From Micromonospora polyrhachis (lineage in GTDB: Bacteria; Actinomycetota; Actinomycetes; Mycobacteriales; Micromonosporaceae), in NCBI RefSeq assembly GCF_014203835.1, contig NZ_JACHJW010000001.1, positions 1,922,001 to 1,986,000 of the forward strand: DNA of 64,000 nucleotides. Direction: 5' to 3'. The position numbers and the translations under genes were made by a program. Under the pieces are notes generated by a model. It had not been told where the DNA came from, searched no databases, and saw only the letters and a list, made by a program, of their open reading frames with translations. Shown one piece after another: positions 34,909 through 43,331 of the stretch. Position 1 is the stretch's first letter. Every line of letters starts with the position of its first letter.

Positions 34909-35358
34909 TTGTCCGTTGAATATTGGCTGACGCTCGCTGGCAATATACCGCTTGAGGACGTTGCGAAGCTGGCAGTTCCAGATGCCACCGAATCGACTAC
35001 GCCGTCAGGCGAGCGGATGCTCAGCGCAGACCTCAACGAAGAGTGCGGCTACGTTGTAGACATCATCTCTGGCAGTCAGGGCTACTACCAGGCAGAAAAC
35101 GATGGCGGCACCCTGTGGCGGTGGGATCCAGAGACCTATGTAGAGGTGAGCTTCTACATGCGCAAAGACACTCTGACCGCCAAGGGAAAGCCCAACATGC
35201 TGAGGGCGGTGGCTAGAGTTCTGGCCGGTTTTACCGAGGATGCGTCACTAACGCTCAACGGCGATTGGTTGATGCTCACCCGATTCGATGGGAAGCTGCA
35301 CAAGCACAACATGGACGGATGGTATGACAAGGAATACGACAGCATCCTTCCCCAATAA
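34909..35358 (+). CDS. SitI3-like immunity protein, copy 2
   Basis: The protein has about 149 residues if the TTG at 34909 is used (SVEYWLTLAGNIPLEDVAKL), matching copy 1 from its first residue. An in-frame GTG at 34873 would fuse 12 codons of the toxin remnant (LNPQDW) to it. It shares with copy 1 EYxLTLAG, ECGY, GYYxA, LTLNGDWLxLTR and KxHKxN. With no intact toxin of its own it is an orphan immunity gene, a common state in polymorphic toxin loci. Confidence 0.65.
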   Translation: MSVEYWLTLAGNIPLEDVAKLAVPDATESTTPSGERMLSADLNEECGYVVDIISGSQGYYQAENDGGTLWRWDPETYVEVSFYMRKDTLTAKGKPNMLRAVARVLAGFTEDASLTLNGDWLMLTRFDGKLHKHNMDGWYDKEYDSILPQ

Positions 35359-35430
35359 ACAGACGACGACACAACGGACGGTTGCAGAACTTGTCGAGTA
35401 CTCGTCCAGAGATTCCGAGAGGATAAAGCA

Positions 35431-35853
35431 ATGAGCCTCACCGCAGTCTGGACGATCCTGACGCCGGAAGCTGAGAACTCTGGTGGTGAGATGGTAGTCC
35501 GCACATCCGACGATGTCGACGCGCTCATCATGGCGCTCAGTCAGCCCGGCTCGACGGCCGCACTTGTCCAGCATCAGGATCGCCCCACCGTTTACGACGA
35601 AGATCTTGGCGATATCCCCGACCACGATGTGACCATCGGCATATGGCGGGGGTTCGGCTATCTCAGCTTCGCCGACCTGGAGCACGAATTTATGTACTCG
35701 GACGGCGAGTCTGACTCCCCCAGCTTCGCTGGACACTACACCGAATACCCGGCCGGATCGGGAGTCAACCTGGCAACTCTCCGCGCTGCACTCGTGGAGT
35801 TCCTAGAAACCGCCCAACGCCCAACTAATATTCACTGGAAGGAAGACAGCTAG
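35431..35853 (+). CDS. Imm1-family immunity protein
   Basis: The protein has 140 residues. The segment pattern TIGIWRGFGYLSFADLEHEF, then SGVNLATLRAALVEFLETAQ and RPTNIHWKEDS at the C-terminus, is typical of Imm1 proteins, which neutralise deaminase-type toxins such as DddA. AGAGGA lies before the ATG. No deaminase toxin is present in the window, so this is another orphan immunity gene in the array. Confidence 0.65.
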   Translation: MSLTAVWTILTPEAENSGGEMVVRTSDDVDALIMALSQPGSTAALVQHQDRPTVYDEDLGDIPDHDVTIGIWRGFGYLSFADLEHEFMYSDGESDSPSFAGHYTEYPAGSGVNLATLRAALVEFLETAQRPTNIHWKEDS

Positions 35854-36282
35854 CTACATGTGCTCTGCCGCAACCTCTTCGACTTCCTTAATGAATTCTT
35901 CAAGCTGGCTTTCGGTGAAATTGGCATCCTGAAGGAGGGTTGCAAGAATCGCAATCTGCGCTGACAGTGCAGCTTCGGGATCGATGTCATCGACAGGGTC
36001 AGCCTCGCCAAGTGCCGCCCTAATCATTCCTTCCATCTCCAGGGCCGGAAGCGTGTCTCCCTCCTGGTACCGAGCACGTGTTTCTCTGACGAACTGAGCA
36101 ATGCGTTGGAGACCTTGCCCATAAAATCGACGGTCAACGGCCAACGCAAAGGCTGCGCTGATGGTCTGCGACCCACCCTCCCAGCCAAGCCTGTTCAGTT
36201 CATTCAGAAGGCGATCGACCGTCTCCCAGTCCTGTCGAGCCATCGCCCGAATGAGGTCGCTAAGCTCTTTTCTCGGCTCCAC
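35854..36282 (-). CDS. Helical protein of unknown family, copy A
   Basis: The protein has 142 residues from a GTG start, is helical and acidic, begins EPRKELSDLIRAMARQDWET and ends EEFIKEVEEVAAEHM. It is a close paralogue (roughly two thirds identical by eye) of the protein at 41331-41765. Its gene follows, 8 bases on, a 33-codon WXG-like remnant on the same strand. The stop is immediately next to the Imm1 stop (convergent). Function unknown. Confidence 0.65.
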   Translation of the reverse strand: MEPRKELSDLIRAMARQDWETVDRLLNELNRLGWEGGSQTISAAFALAVDRRFYGQGLQRIAQFVRETRARYQEGDTLPALEMEGMIRAALGEADPVDDIDPEAALSAQIAILATLLQDANFTESQLEEFIKEVEEVAAEHM

Positions 36283-36290
36283 GCGCCAGG

Positions 36291-36392
36291 TCAGCCCAGG
36301 AGACCGCTGTATTCACGGGCAGCGGCAGAACTGCCCTGGATCAGGACGGCAGCCTGGGCAACTGCGGCTTTGACTTCCTCAATGCTGGCCAT
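36291..36392 (-). pseudogene. WXG-like small protein with internal deletion (33 codons)
   Basis: It encodes MASIEEVKAAVAQA followed directly by AVLIQGSSAAAREYSGLLG. The full-length relative at 40911-41171 has the same start (MASVEEVKAGVAQ) and a similar end (LGQGAVEATRSYVAGF) but about 50 residues more between them. The frame is kept across the deletion. It precedes the 142-residue gene copy A. It may still be translated but lacks the helical hairpin core. Confidence 0.6.
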
Positions 36393-36634
36393 GCGATCCT
36401 CCCTGCAAGCCGCCGTGGAGCGGCCGGACACGGACAGGCGCATCAGCGGGAATTCGTGACCCCCACCTGACCAGTCGGACACTATCCGATCCGACCAACC
36501 TCATGCAGTCCCCAACGGCCTCCCCCAAAGCCCCTTCTTCCCTCTCGGTGACAGTTCCACGACAGCACGCCGCTCAATGCTGATGATCGTTGATAGGTTT
36601 CAGGCCGTCGGATCGATGGGTTACGGGGGCATTT

Positions 36635-36943
36635 GTGGGTCAGCCGCTGCGGGTGAACATTCCGGGACTACGTGCGTTGGGCGGCGAGGTGGTCGGTCAC
36701 GGCGCGGCATTGAAGCGGGACGTGACTGCGGTGGTGGGGCAACTCGCGCCCGGACCGGGGCCGGGTGTAGCCGGCTGGGCAGCCTTCGCCGCGCTGGGCA
36801 AGGCGGCAGCGGGCTGGAACGACTTCCTCACCGGCCTGGGTAGTCGCATGGAAGATACCGGGGGAAAAATCATCGACGCGGCCAACCAATATCAGGCCAC
36901 TGACGAACGCGCGGGACAGCGCAACCAGGTGCGACCCCGATGA
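36635..36943 (+). CDS. WXG100/ESX-like small secreted-substrate protein
   Basis: The protein has about 102 residues from the GTG at 36635 (VGQPLRVNIPGLRALGGEVV), which has GGGGG 5 bases before it. It is helical with a central GWAAFAALGKAAAGWNDFL and a second helix (SRMEDTGGKIIDAANQYQAT), the layout of WXG100-type type VII substrates though with GWN instead of WXG. The ATG of the DUF1023 hydrolase overlaps its stop (ATGA), so the two are made together. Confidence 0.65.
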   Translation: MGQPLRVNIPGLRALGGEVVGHGAALKRDVTAVVGQLAPGPGPGVAGWAAFAALGKAAAGWNDFLTGLGSRMEDTGGKIIDAANQYQATDERAGQRNQVRPR

Positions 36944-38574
36944 CCATCACCTTCGAGATGTTGCTGGCCGCAGACGGTGCCGCGTACTCCCGGTCCGGTG
37001 TGATGTGGGATCAGCTCGGCCGGTCCCTGGACGGCCACGCCGACAACCTGGCGGTGACCGTACGCAAGCTTCCGGACGTGTGGGAATCCGGGCCAGCCGC
37101 CACCGCCGCCACCGCCCACTGCGATGGCCTCCGTAAGGAGACGGACTCCACCTATCGGCCGGTGCTGGCCATCGCCCAGGCGCTGGCGCAACACGGCGAC
37201 GGCGTCGCAGCACTACGGGCACAGGCCGAAGCTCTCATCATTGAGGGCCGGCGGCTACGAGTCCTGGTGGGGCCGGACGGGTCGCTCACCATGGACCCCG
37301 ATTACCCCGACGTGGGCACCGCCCGCGCGCTGACCACCCTGGCCGAACGCCGCGACGAGATCCTCCGGCGGGCCGCCGACCTGGACGCGCGTACCGCAAA
37401 GCTCATCGCCGAGAACACGGCCTCAGCTTCCGGTGCCCCAGCTGCACGTGTCGATCGGACCAGTGTCCCGCCGAAGGGGACCGACCCCGCCACGGTCAAG
37501 AAGTGGTGGGACTCGCTGACCCCGGCACAGCGCCGCTACGTCACCACCGAGTATCCGGATCTGATCGGCAACCTCGACGGCGTACCCGTCAGCAACCGTG
37601 ACATGGCCAACCGGATCGTCCTCGACCGCGACCACGACACGCTCACCGCCCGGCGAGCCGAGTTGGAAGCCCGGGAGGCGCACATCCGGGCGCTGCTCGA
37701 CCAGGGGCGCGGTAGGGAGCTGTATCCCGGGTCAACGAATCCGACCGGCATGGCGTTCGCCGAGCTCGACCGGATCAGGGCCGAAAGAGCAGAGGCCGAC
37801 GGCACGCTGCGGGGCATTGAGCGCATCAGCCAGCGCCTCGCCGACCCGACCAAGCCCCGCGCGTACCTGATCGGTTTCTCCTCTGCCGACGACGGCCGGG
37901 CCATCGTGTCGGTCGGCAACCCGGACGCGGCTAACAACGTGCTGACCTGGGTGCCGGGCACCGGCGCTGAGCTGTCCAAGATCGGCGGCGACATCATCCG
38001 GACGGACCGAATGGCAGAGGATGCCAGGAAAGCCGACCCCACTCGAGAGACAGCCGTGCTGCTGTGGCTTGGCTACGACGCGCCCGACAGCATCCCAGAA
38101 GCCGCACAGGACAAGTACGCCGACAACGGGGCGCCGGACCTGTCCCGCTTCCAGAATGGTCTGCGAGTCACCCATGACGATGAACCATCTCGCAACGTCG
38201 TACTCGGACACAGCTACGGGTCCACCGTCATCGGCCACACGGTCACCGGTCCCGGTATCAACGCCAACGACCTGATCTTCCTCGGCTCGCCCGGCGTCGA
38301 CGTCAACTCGGTCAACGACCTCAACGGCTTCCCACCGGATCGGGTATGGGCCTCCCGCGCCGAACACGACATGATCAAACGCATACCCGACTGGGACCTT
38401 GCCCACGGCAACGACCCGACCCGCGACGACTTCGGTGCCCGGACCTTCCGCAGCGACCCCGGCGACCCAGACAACGAAGGCAAGACCCACTCCGCCTACT
38501 GGGACGAAGGCAACGAAGCTCGCCTCAACGTTTCTCGAATCGTCACCGGCAAACACGACGAGGTCACCAGATGA
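36940..38574 (+). CDS. DUF1023 alpha/beta hydrolase with WXG-like N-terminus
   Basis: The protein has 544 residues. The N-terminal ~200 residues are helical (LGRSLDGHADNLAVTVRKL, LTTLAERRDEILRRAADLD). The C-terminal domain is an alpha/beta hydrolase of the DUF1023 type with the nucleophile elbow VVLGHSYGSTVIG (Ser425), followed by DLIFLGSPGVDVNSV; His near ...KTHSAYWDEGN is a candidate for the triad. Such proteins are common in actinobacteria and are thought to be type VII-associated or secreted enzymes. Substrate unknown. It is co-translated with the WXG-like gene before it and the lipoprotein gene after it (both 4-base overlaps). Confidence 0.82.
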   Translation: MTITFEMLLAADGAAYSRSGVMWDQLGRSLDGHADNLAVTVRKLPDVWESGPAATAATAHCDGLRKETDSTYRPVLAIAQALAQHGDGVAALRAQAEALIIEGRRLRVLVGPDGSLTMDPDYPDVGTARALTTLAERRDEILRRAADLDARTAKLIAENTASASGAPAARVDRTSVPPKGTDPATVKKWWDSLTPAQRRYVTTEYPDLIGNLDGVPVSNRDMANRIVLDRDHDTLTARRAELEAREAHIRALLDQGRGRELYPGSTNPTGMAFAELDRIRAERAEADGTLRGIERISQRLADPTKPRAYLIGFSSADDGRAIVSVGNPDAANNVLTWVPGTGAELSKIGGDIIRTDRMAEDARKADPTRETAVLLWLGYDAPDSIPEAAQDKYADNGAPDLSRFQNGLRVTHDDEPSRNVVLGHSYGSTVIGHTVTGPGINANDLIFLGSPGVDVNSVNDLNGFPPDRVWASRAEHDMIKRIPDWDLAHGNDPTRDDFGARTFRSDPGDPDNEGKTHSAYWDEGNEARLNVSRIVTGKHDEVTR

Positions 38575-39089
38575 ATCACTCCAGGCAATGGCGGCTCGCG
38601 CTAGTGGCACTCCTCGTCACCGCCAGCTTGGCGACGGCCTGTGGAAAGGATAAAGGCATGCAGCCCACCGAAAACAAAGAGCAGGCGACCCAGACGGTTA
38701 AGAACATCGTGCAGGAGGCATTCCAGCAGCTTCCACCGGGTGCCGAGCTGGAAATGACCCGCGCCGGTATTGGCGAGCTCCCCTGTGATGATCCCACCGA
38801 CGGCGGACCCGCCGGACGAATATTTATCGAGATCGACTATCAGGTGCGCTTCAAGCAAACCTGGCCGTCCGAGCAGACGATATCCATATTGGCCGGGTAC
38901 TGGGAGCGACACAACTACAAGATCGTTCGCGATTCGCGGGCCCACAAAAGCCCGCAACTTGTCGTCGAACGCCGCGACGACGGCTACCGGGTCATCATCG
39001 AACTGTGGGACCGTGGTGGCTACTACGACGTCTACCTCGGCGGCAGCTCACCCTGCGTCTGGGAAACCGGCACCCCCGACCCTCAGTAA
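38571..39089 (+). CDS. Lipoprotein of the DUF1023 cassette
   Basis: The protein has 172 residues. The start at 38571 overlaps the hydrolase stop. The signal peptide NHSRQWRLALVALLVTAS ends with the lipobox LATAC, Cys24 being the lipidated residue. The mature part is a small alpha/beta domain (TVKNIVQEAFQQLPPGAEL, EIDYQVRF, ISILAGYWERHNYKIVRDSR, DVYLGGSSPCVW). No known family is recognised. It is probably anchored outside the membrane and works with the WXG-like/DUF1023 pair. Confidence 0.75.
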   Translation: MNHSRQWRLALVALLVTASLATACGKDKGMQPTENKEQATQTVKNIVQEAFQQLPPGAELEMTRAGIGELPCDDPTDGGPAGRIFIEIDYQVRFKQTWPSEQTISILAGYWERHNYKIVRDSRAHKSPQLVVERRDDGYRVIIELWDRGGYYDVYLGGSSPCVWETGTPDPQ

Positions 39090-39190
39090 GCGATGTCAGA
39101 GCCTTGGCGCTTCCTCCGCTCTGATGGTGATAACGATGGCGATTCAACTCGTGGTAGCAAGGCCCGGTTAGGTCGAGGCTGGAGGCACAG

Positions 39191-39523
39191 GTGAGGACAG
39201 TACGACGTGGCCTGCTTGAAGCGGCGGTTCTATACACGCTCGGAATGCTCGTCGCGGCGCTGGGCGCGGCCGGATGGACTCTGGCGGATAACGGCAGCTT
39301 CCGCTGGCGATTCGGCGTACTCCTTGTCGTCAGCGGCACTCTCCTCACCCTTACCGGCGGCGGCCTCCAGATGAGCCGGTTTGCGACCAAGGAGATAAGG
39401 GTGCTCCTCGGGGCATCCCCCGAGCGGGAAACCGCGACAGGCAGTCAGGTGCTCACCAGCTTCGGCGTTTTCCTGCTCGTCGCCGTCCCGCTCATCGCGA
39501 CTGGCATGACCCTCACGGCGTAG
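39191..39523 (+). CDS. Small membrane protein
   Basis: The protein has 110 residues from a GTG start with GGAGG 7 bases before it. It has three hydrophobic segments (AAVLYTLGMLVAALGAAGWTL, FGVLLVVSGTLLTLTGGGL and SFGVFLLVAVPLIATGMTL). It follows the lipoprotein gene by 101 bases on the same strand and may be part of the same cassette. Function unknown. Confidence 0.65.
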   Translation: MRTVRRGLLEAAVLYTLGMLVAALGAAGWTLADNGSFRWRFGVLLVVSGTLLTLTGGGLQMSRFATKEIRVLLGASPERETATGSQVLTSFGVFLLVAVPLIATGMTLTA

Positions 39524-39597
39524 GCAACCGTCGTACGTGCGCTGAACACCGGTAGCAGTAGGGCGCATCCGACGGAAGCCACCTCGGGAGCGCTGAT

Positions 39598-40260
39598 TCA
39601 GATGCTCATCAGGTAGCCGCGCAGATCTTCGTTCGCGAGCCGCAGCAAGGTCAGGGAATCTTCGACATGAGTACGGGCGCTGGTAAGGCGCGCGTGGGTC
39701 TGCTGAACAACCTCGGACCGGCCGCCGGACAACATCATCATCACCCGGTCATGTGTCCCCCGCATCGCCTCGCTCACGCCGCCCAGCGCCTCATGCGCCC
39801 GCTCGATCTGCTGGATGACATCCCCGATGCCAGAAATGACCTGCCCGGCCTCACCGATCGGCCCGCTCCAGAAGTGCGCCACCCGTGGCGTACGGGTCCG
39901 GCCGTTGCTCCCGCTCCCCCGTCGACAGCCGCGCCCACCAGCACCGCCTACCTGACTGTCCTGAGAACCGGCCGCCGCCCGCTGTTCACGCCGTTCCCGC
40001 AGATGGTCCATGCCCGCCGCGACAAAGGCTTTGCCGCTGGAACCGAGCAGGCCACCGAGGATCGCACCACCGGTCGCAGCCATCGACGGGTTCAACGGAA
40101 CCCCGAGTCGCGTGGCGGCAACCCCGAGCAGCATTCCGAGAGCCGCACCACCCCACTCCGCAAGCTTCCCGAGCCCTTCCTTCGCACCCTCATACTTCAA
40201 CCGCCGCGCGAACGGCCGTTCCTTGGGCTCCTGACGCTGTCCCCTGCGGCGATACCTCAT
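39598..40260 (-). CDS. Hypothetical protein with glycine-rich hydrophobic hairpin
   Basis: The protein has 220 residues: a basic N-terminus, a Gly/Ala-rich hydrophobic region (about 33-78, WGGAALGMLLGVAATRLGV and ATGGAILGGLLGSSG) like colicin-type or glycine-zipper segments, a Gly/Arg-rich low-complexity linker, and a helical C-terminus (IQQIERAHEALGGVSEAM, then ARTHVEDSLTLLRLANEDL). It is the last gene of a three-gene run starting with the WXG-like gene at 41171, overlapping the previous gene by 4 bases. Confidence 0.6.
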   Translation of the reverse strand: MRYRRRGQRQEPKERPFARRLKYEGAKEGLGKLAEWGGAALGMLLGVAATRLGVPLNPSMAATGGAILGGLLGSSGKAFVAAGMDHLRERREQRAAAGSQDSQVGGAGGRGCRRGSGSNGRTRTPRVAHFWSGPIGEAGQVISGIGDVIQQIERAHEALGGVSEAMRGTHDRVMMMLSGGRSEVVQQTHARLTSARTHVEDSLTLLRLANEDLRGYLMSI

Positions 40261-40898
40261 GATCCAACGAGGGGATCAAGGAAGCCGCAGCTCGTCGCGA
40301 TAATCATCGGCAGATTTTGGGCGACTTCGCCCGCCACGCTCGCCGGAGTGAAGCCCAGCGGCTCCCCGCCATCGGCGACGTGTTCCGAGTCATCGGCGTA
40401 GTAGGCGCACGCCTCCCACAGATTCGGATGCAGGTAAGCGAAGGACCACTGCATGAACACTGTGTTTGGAAGGGCGACGGCGGCTTTTCCGGCGAAGCCG
40501 ATGCGGTGCAGGTGAGGTTCCTCGGGTGTGGAGCCAAGCCCCTGGCCCAACGGCAGAAGCTTGTGACGCCGGAACACCGGCTCCAGGTTGCTGTCCGGGT
40601 CGAACTCGACCAGAAGGCCACGGTTGAGCAGGTCATCCACAATCTGGGCGGCCCGGCGCTCCGGCTTCGGTGCGGTCTCCAACAGCCGGATCAGCGACGC
40701 CCGGTTCACCGCCAACTTCGCATGCGACTCGGCGTCGATAAAGGCGGCTGCCCACACCGCCGCCTCAGCCTCAGTCAGCTCTACCAGGTCATCGCCTAGG
40801 TGGATCTCGTAGCACTCCGGCGTCGGGTCCGGTGGCCGGACGTAGCGAAACCGCGGCCCCATGGACAGCCCAACTGGCACGATCACGGACGACATCAA
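40257..40898 (-). CDS. Hypothetical cytoplasmic protein
   Basis: The protein has 213 residues and no signal or membrane segment. Middle part is winged-helix-like (TEAEAAVWAAAFIDAESHA, RASLIRLLE, AAQIVDDLLNRGLLVEFD), followed by a region rich in aromatic residues (VFMQWSFAYLHPNLWEACAYY). It sits between the WXG-like gene and the glycine-zipper protein gene, tightly spaced (12 bases before, 4-base overlap after). Possibly a chaperone or regulator for the WXG-like product; that is inference only. Confidence 0.6.
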   Translation of the reverse strand: MMSSVIVPVGLSMGPRFRYVRPPDPTPECYEIHLGDDLVELTEAEAAVWAAAFIDAESHAKLAVNRASLIRLLETAPKPERRAAQIVDDLLNRGLLVEFDPDSNLEPVFRRHKLLPLGQGLGSTPEEPHLHRIGFAGKAAVALPNTVFMQWSFAYLHPNLWEACAYYADDSEHVADGGEPLGFTPASVAGEVAQNLPMIIATSCGFLDPLVGS

Positions 40899-40910
40899 AA
40901 CCTCGCTCTT

Positions 40911-41171
40911 CTAGAACCCAGCGACGTAGCTGCGGGTCGCCTCAACCGCGCCCTGCCCGAGCGCCGCCGCCTCGTGCAACTTCTGCTTGACCTGCTCCAT
41001 CCGGGCCAACGCCTCAGCCACCCGAGGGTGGCTGGTGCCGCTGGTGACGGCTCGCAGCAACGCAACCGTCTGCTCCATCGACTCCGCAACGGCCCTGATC
41101 TGCGCCATCTGCTGAGCGGTCTGGTCGCCGAACTGGGCCACCCCCGCCTTGACCTCTTCTACGGACGCCAT
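40911..41171 (-). CDS. WXG-like helical small protein, full-length copy
   Basis: The protein has 86 residues from the ATG at 41171, with GGAGGG 7 bases before it; an in-frame start at 41330 has no support. Two helices are separated by a turn (ASVEEVKAGVAQFGDQTAQQ; TVALLRAVTSGTSHPRVAEA; RMEQVKQKLHEAAALGQG), fitting a WXG100-type size and fold without the WXG motif. It is the first gene of a three-gene operon. Its shortened relative is at 36291-36392. Confidence 0.65.
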   Translation of the reverse strand: MASVEEVKAGVAQFGDQTAQQMAQIRAVAESMEQTVALLRAVTSGTSHPRVAEALARMEQVKQKLHEAAALGQGAVEATRSYVAGF

Positions 41172-41330
41172 CGTCAGTCCCTCCCCAGTGGACACGGAAG
41201 TTCCGACGCTGACCGTACCCGAACCGGCACCATCCGTCAGCCCGCGCCCACCCCCGCCCTGCTGTTGCCTACAGGGAAACAGAGCAAAGGAAGCGAGCAA
41301 GATCGGTCCGAAATCTGGGAAAGCTCTCAA

Positions 41331-41765
41331 TCACATGTGCTCTGCTGCAAGCTCCTCAACTTCCTTGAGAAACTCCTCAAGCTGCGCCTCGGTGAAATCG
41401 AAATCCGGGAGCAGCGTGCCGAGAAGGACAATCAGCGCCGAAAGGGCAGTCTCGGAATCGATGCTGTCGACAAGATGAGTTTCCCCGAGAACGGCTCTGA
41501 TCATCCCCTCCATCTCCAACGCCGGGAGAGTTTCCCCCTCCTGGTATAGCGCTCGGGTTTCCCTAACAAAATCGGCGATCTGTTGGAGGCTCTGACCACG
41601 GAACCTGCGAGCAACGGACACCTCGAAGGCTGCCGCGAGTGCCTGCGGCCACCCCTCCCAGCCCAGATAATTCAACTCGTCCAGGAGTCGGTCAACCGCG
41701 TCCCAATCCTGCCGGGCTATCGCTCGAATAAGGTCGCTTAGCTCTCTTCTCATCGGCGCGCGCAT
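41331..41765 (-). CDS. Helical protein of unknown family, copy B
   Basis: The protein has about 144 residues. The start is at 41765 (MRAPMRRELSDLIRAIARQ) or at 41753 (MRRELSDL), which lines up with copy A at 35854-36282. Shared stretches include ELSDLIRA, ARQDW, LNxLGWEG, RFxGQ, FVRETRAxYQEG, LPALEMEGMIRAxLGE and KEVEE. It lies just upstream of the WXG-like gene on the same strand, whereas copy A lies downstream of its WXG-like remnant. Confidence 0.65.
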   Translation of the reverse strand: MRAPMRRELSDLIRAIARQDWDAVDRLLDELNYLGWEGWPQALAAAFEVSVARRFRGQSLQQIADFVRETRALYQEGETLPALEMEGMIRAVLGETHLVDSIDSETALSALIVLLGTLLPDFDFTEAQLEEFLKEVEELAAEHM

Positions 41766-41911
41766 ATAACCTCTCGATCCGGCTGAAAAGTTGACCTGCT
41801 CGATGTATTGCAACGCCAATAGACGCGGACGCAAAGGCAGGCGAGAAGCACCGTGCCCGGTGGCGCGATGGCCGCCGGGCACGAGGTGGTGAGATCAGAA
41901 ACGCGGTGAGA

Positions 41912-42121
41912 TCAGGTACGCAGGGTCGGGCCAGCCTTGAGGGTGGTGACGAAGCCCGTCCAGGCGACAGCGCCGAAGGCGAGCGCCGGGCCGCTGCGGT
42001 CCTTGGAGTCGCGTACGCCCACAGCGTCAGCGGCGAACCGCACCTCGACGCAGTTGGCGTTGTTAGCGCTGCGGGAGGACTTGAACCAGTCCCGGTCGGG
42101 AGCACTGTCGAGGGGGGTCAC
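41912..42121 (-). CDS. DUF397 protein
   Basis: The protein has 69 residues from a GTG start that overlaps the regulator stop by 4 bases. The family core DWFKSSRSANNANCVEVRFA and GVRDSKDRSGPALAFGAVAW is clear. DUF397 proteins accompany DUF5753/XRE regulators in actinobacteria and are thought to act with them, like a paired small partner. The regulator upstream is the partner. Confidence 0.92.
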   Translation of the reverse strand: MTPLDSAPDRDWFKSSRSANNANCVEVRFAADAVGVRDSKDRSGPALAFGAVAWTGFVTTLKAGPTLRT

Positions 42122-43023
42122 GTCATCTCCTTGGCGATCCGCCGGATCAGGGCGAGCGAGTCCTCCGAGCTTAACGTCAGCTCGCGCGTCTCGGCGAAGG
42201 TCACCACGTAGTCCGTTACCCGGACGGACTGGTCGATGATGTCGATGGAGGTCAGGATCTCTTGCCAAACCAGGTCGGGCAGCTGTGGCGGGGCGAAGGA
42301 AAGGATCTGGAACGCTCCGCCGAGCGCGGGATGTGCTCCGACGGAGAACGGCATGACCCGGATTTCGACCTGTTCCGGCCGCTCGGTCATCAGCCTGGCA
42401 AGGTGATCGAGCTGGCCACGCATCACCGTCGGCCCGCCGACCTGCTGCCGCAGCACACCCTCACCCAACACGGCGCTGATCTGGATCGGCCGCTCACCGG
42501 TGAGTCGAGCCTGCCGGGCCATTCGGGCGGCGACCCGCCGCTCCACCTCGGTCAGTCGAATGGTGGTGGTGCCGCCCCGGATCACCGCGCGGGCGTAGTC
42601 CTCGGTCTGGAGCAGTCCATCGATAACGTCGCTCTGATAGGTGCGGACCGATGAAGCACCCGCTTCGTAGCCGAGGAAGCGGATGAACTCGGCGGGGAAG
42701 AGCTGGGAGTATTCGTGCCACCAGCCGCGCTGGGTGGCACCGGCTCGTAGCGCCTCCAACTCGGCGGCGTCCTCGGGCTCCAGCTCGTAGATCTTGATGA
42801 GTTGTTCCAGTCGCTTGGCTGGGAGCTTGACCTTGCCGGTCTCCACGCCGGTCACGTACGCCTGGATGATGCCTGCCGCGCGACCAGCGGCGGTCGCGGT
42901 CAGACCGATCTCCTCGCGGCGCTGGCGCAGTCGTATTCCCAGCTCCCAGCCCTGGACGACGGGCGAGGACAGCACACCCGAGGGTGACTCGTGCGAAGTG
43001 GACGGATCTGAGGCGCGTACTGC
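42118..43023 (-). CDS. XRE-family regulator with DUF5753
   Basis: The protein has 301 residues from the GTG at 43023, which has GAAGGAG 6 bases before it; a longer frame from 43050 lacks one. The N-terminal helix-turn-helix is LRQRREEIGLTATAAGRAAG to VTGVETGKVKLPAKRLEQL. The DUF5753 part follows: SSVRTYQSDVIDGLLQTEDYARAV, then ISAVLGEGVLRQQVGGP and IRVMPFSVGAHPALGGAF. It forms an operon with the DUF397 gene and is divergent from the gene pair at 43332-45715. Confidence 0.93.
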   Translation of the reverse strand, partial: AVRASDPSTSHESPSGVLSSPVVQGWELGIRLRQRREEIGLTATAAGRAAGIIQAYVTGVETGKVKLPAKRLEQLIKIYELEPEDAAELEALRAGATQRGWWHEYSQLFPAEFIRFLGYEAGASSVRTYQSDVIDGLLQTEDYARAVIRGGTTTIRLTEVERRVAARMARQARLTGERPIQISAVLGEGVLRQQVGGPTVMRGQLDHLARLMTERPEQVEIRVMPFSVGAHPALGGAFQILSFAPPQLPDLVWQEILTSIDIIDQSVRVTDYVVTFAETRELTLSSEDSLALIRRIAKEMT

Positions 43024-43331
43024 CACGACGACTCCTTCAACCAGCGACACATCGACATCTGACTGAATCTAAACACTGTACGCGTTCGCCTGGCAACCCT
43101 TGATATCAAACTCGGACTTGTGCATGCTGTGAGAGTCCCGTCACGGACTGCGGTCCGATGAGGAGCCGAGGACAGAAGTGTGTCCCGGCCCCAAGTTCGT
43201 TGCTGTGTGCGCTGCCAATCCCGTACCCCCTGGGGTTCCCTGCTGGCGGCGTGGGCGGCCCGGCCCCTGCGGCAGGGTGCCGGGCCGCCCCTTCATCCCC
43301 CTGTGAGCTGCGGAAAGGGTGCTCTGATCCC
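43024..43331. promoter_or_regulatory. Divergent region between XRE regulator and 43332 gene, with strong hairpin
   Basis: The 308 bases hold no supported gene. The part next to the regulator is AT-richer (43050-43130). At 43253-43264 GGGCGGCCCGGC pairs perfectly with GCCGGGCCGCCC at 43279-43290, and the loop can itself pair (CCCT/AGGG). This very stable hairpin lies 41 bases before the ATG at 43332 and could act as a terminator or attenuator in the leader. Confidence 0.5.
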
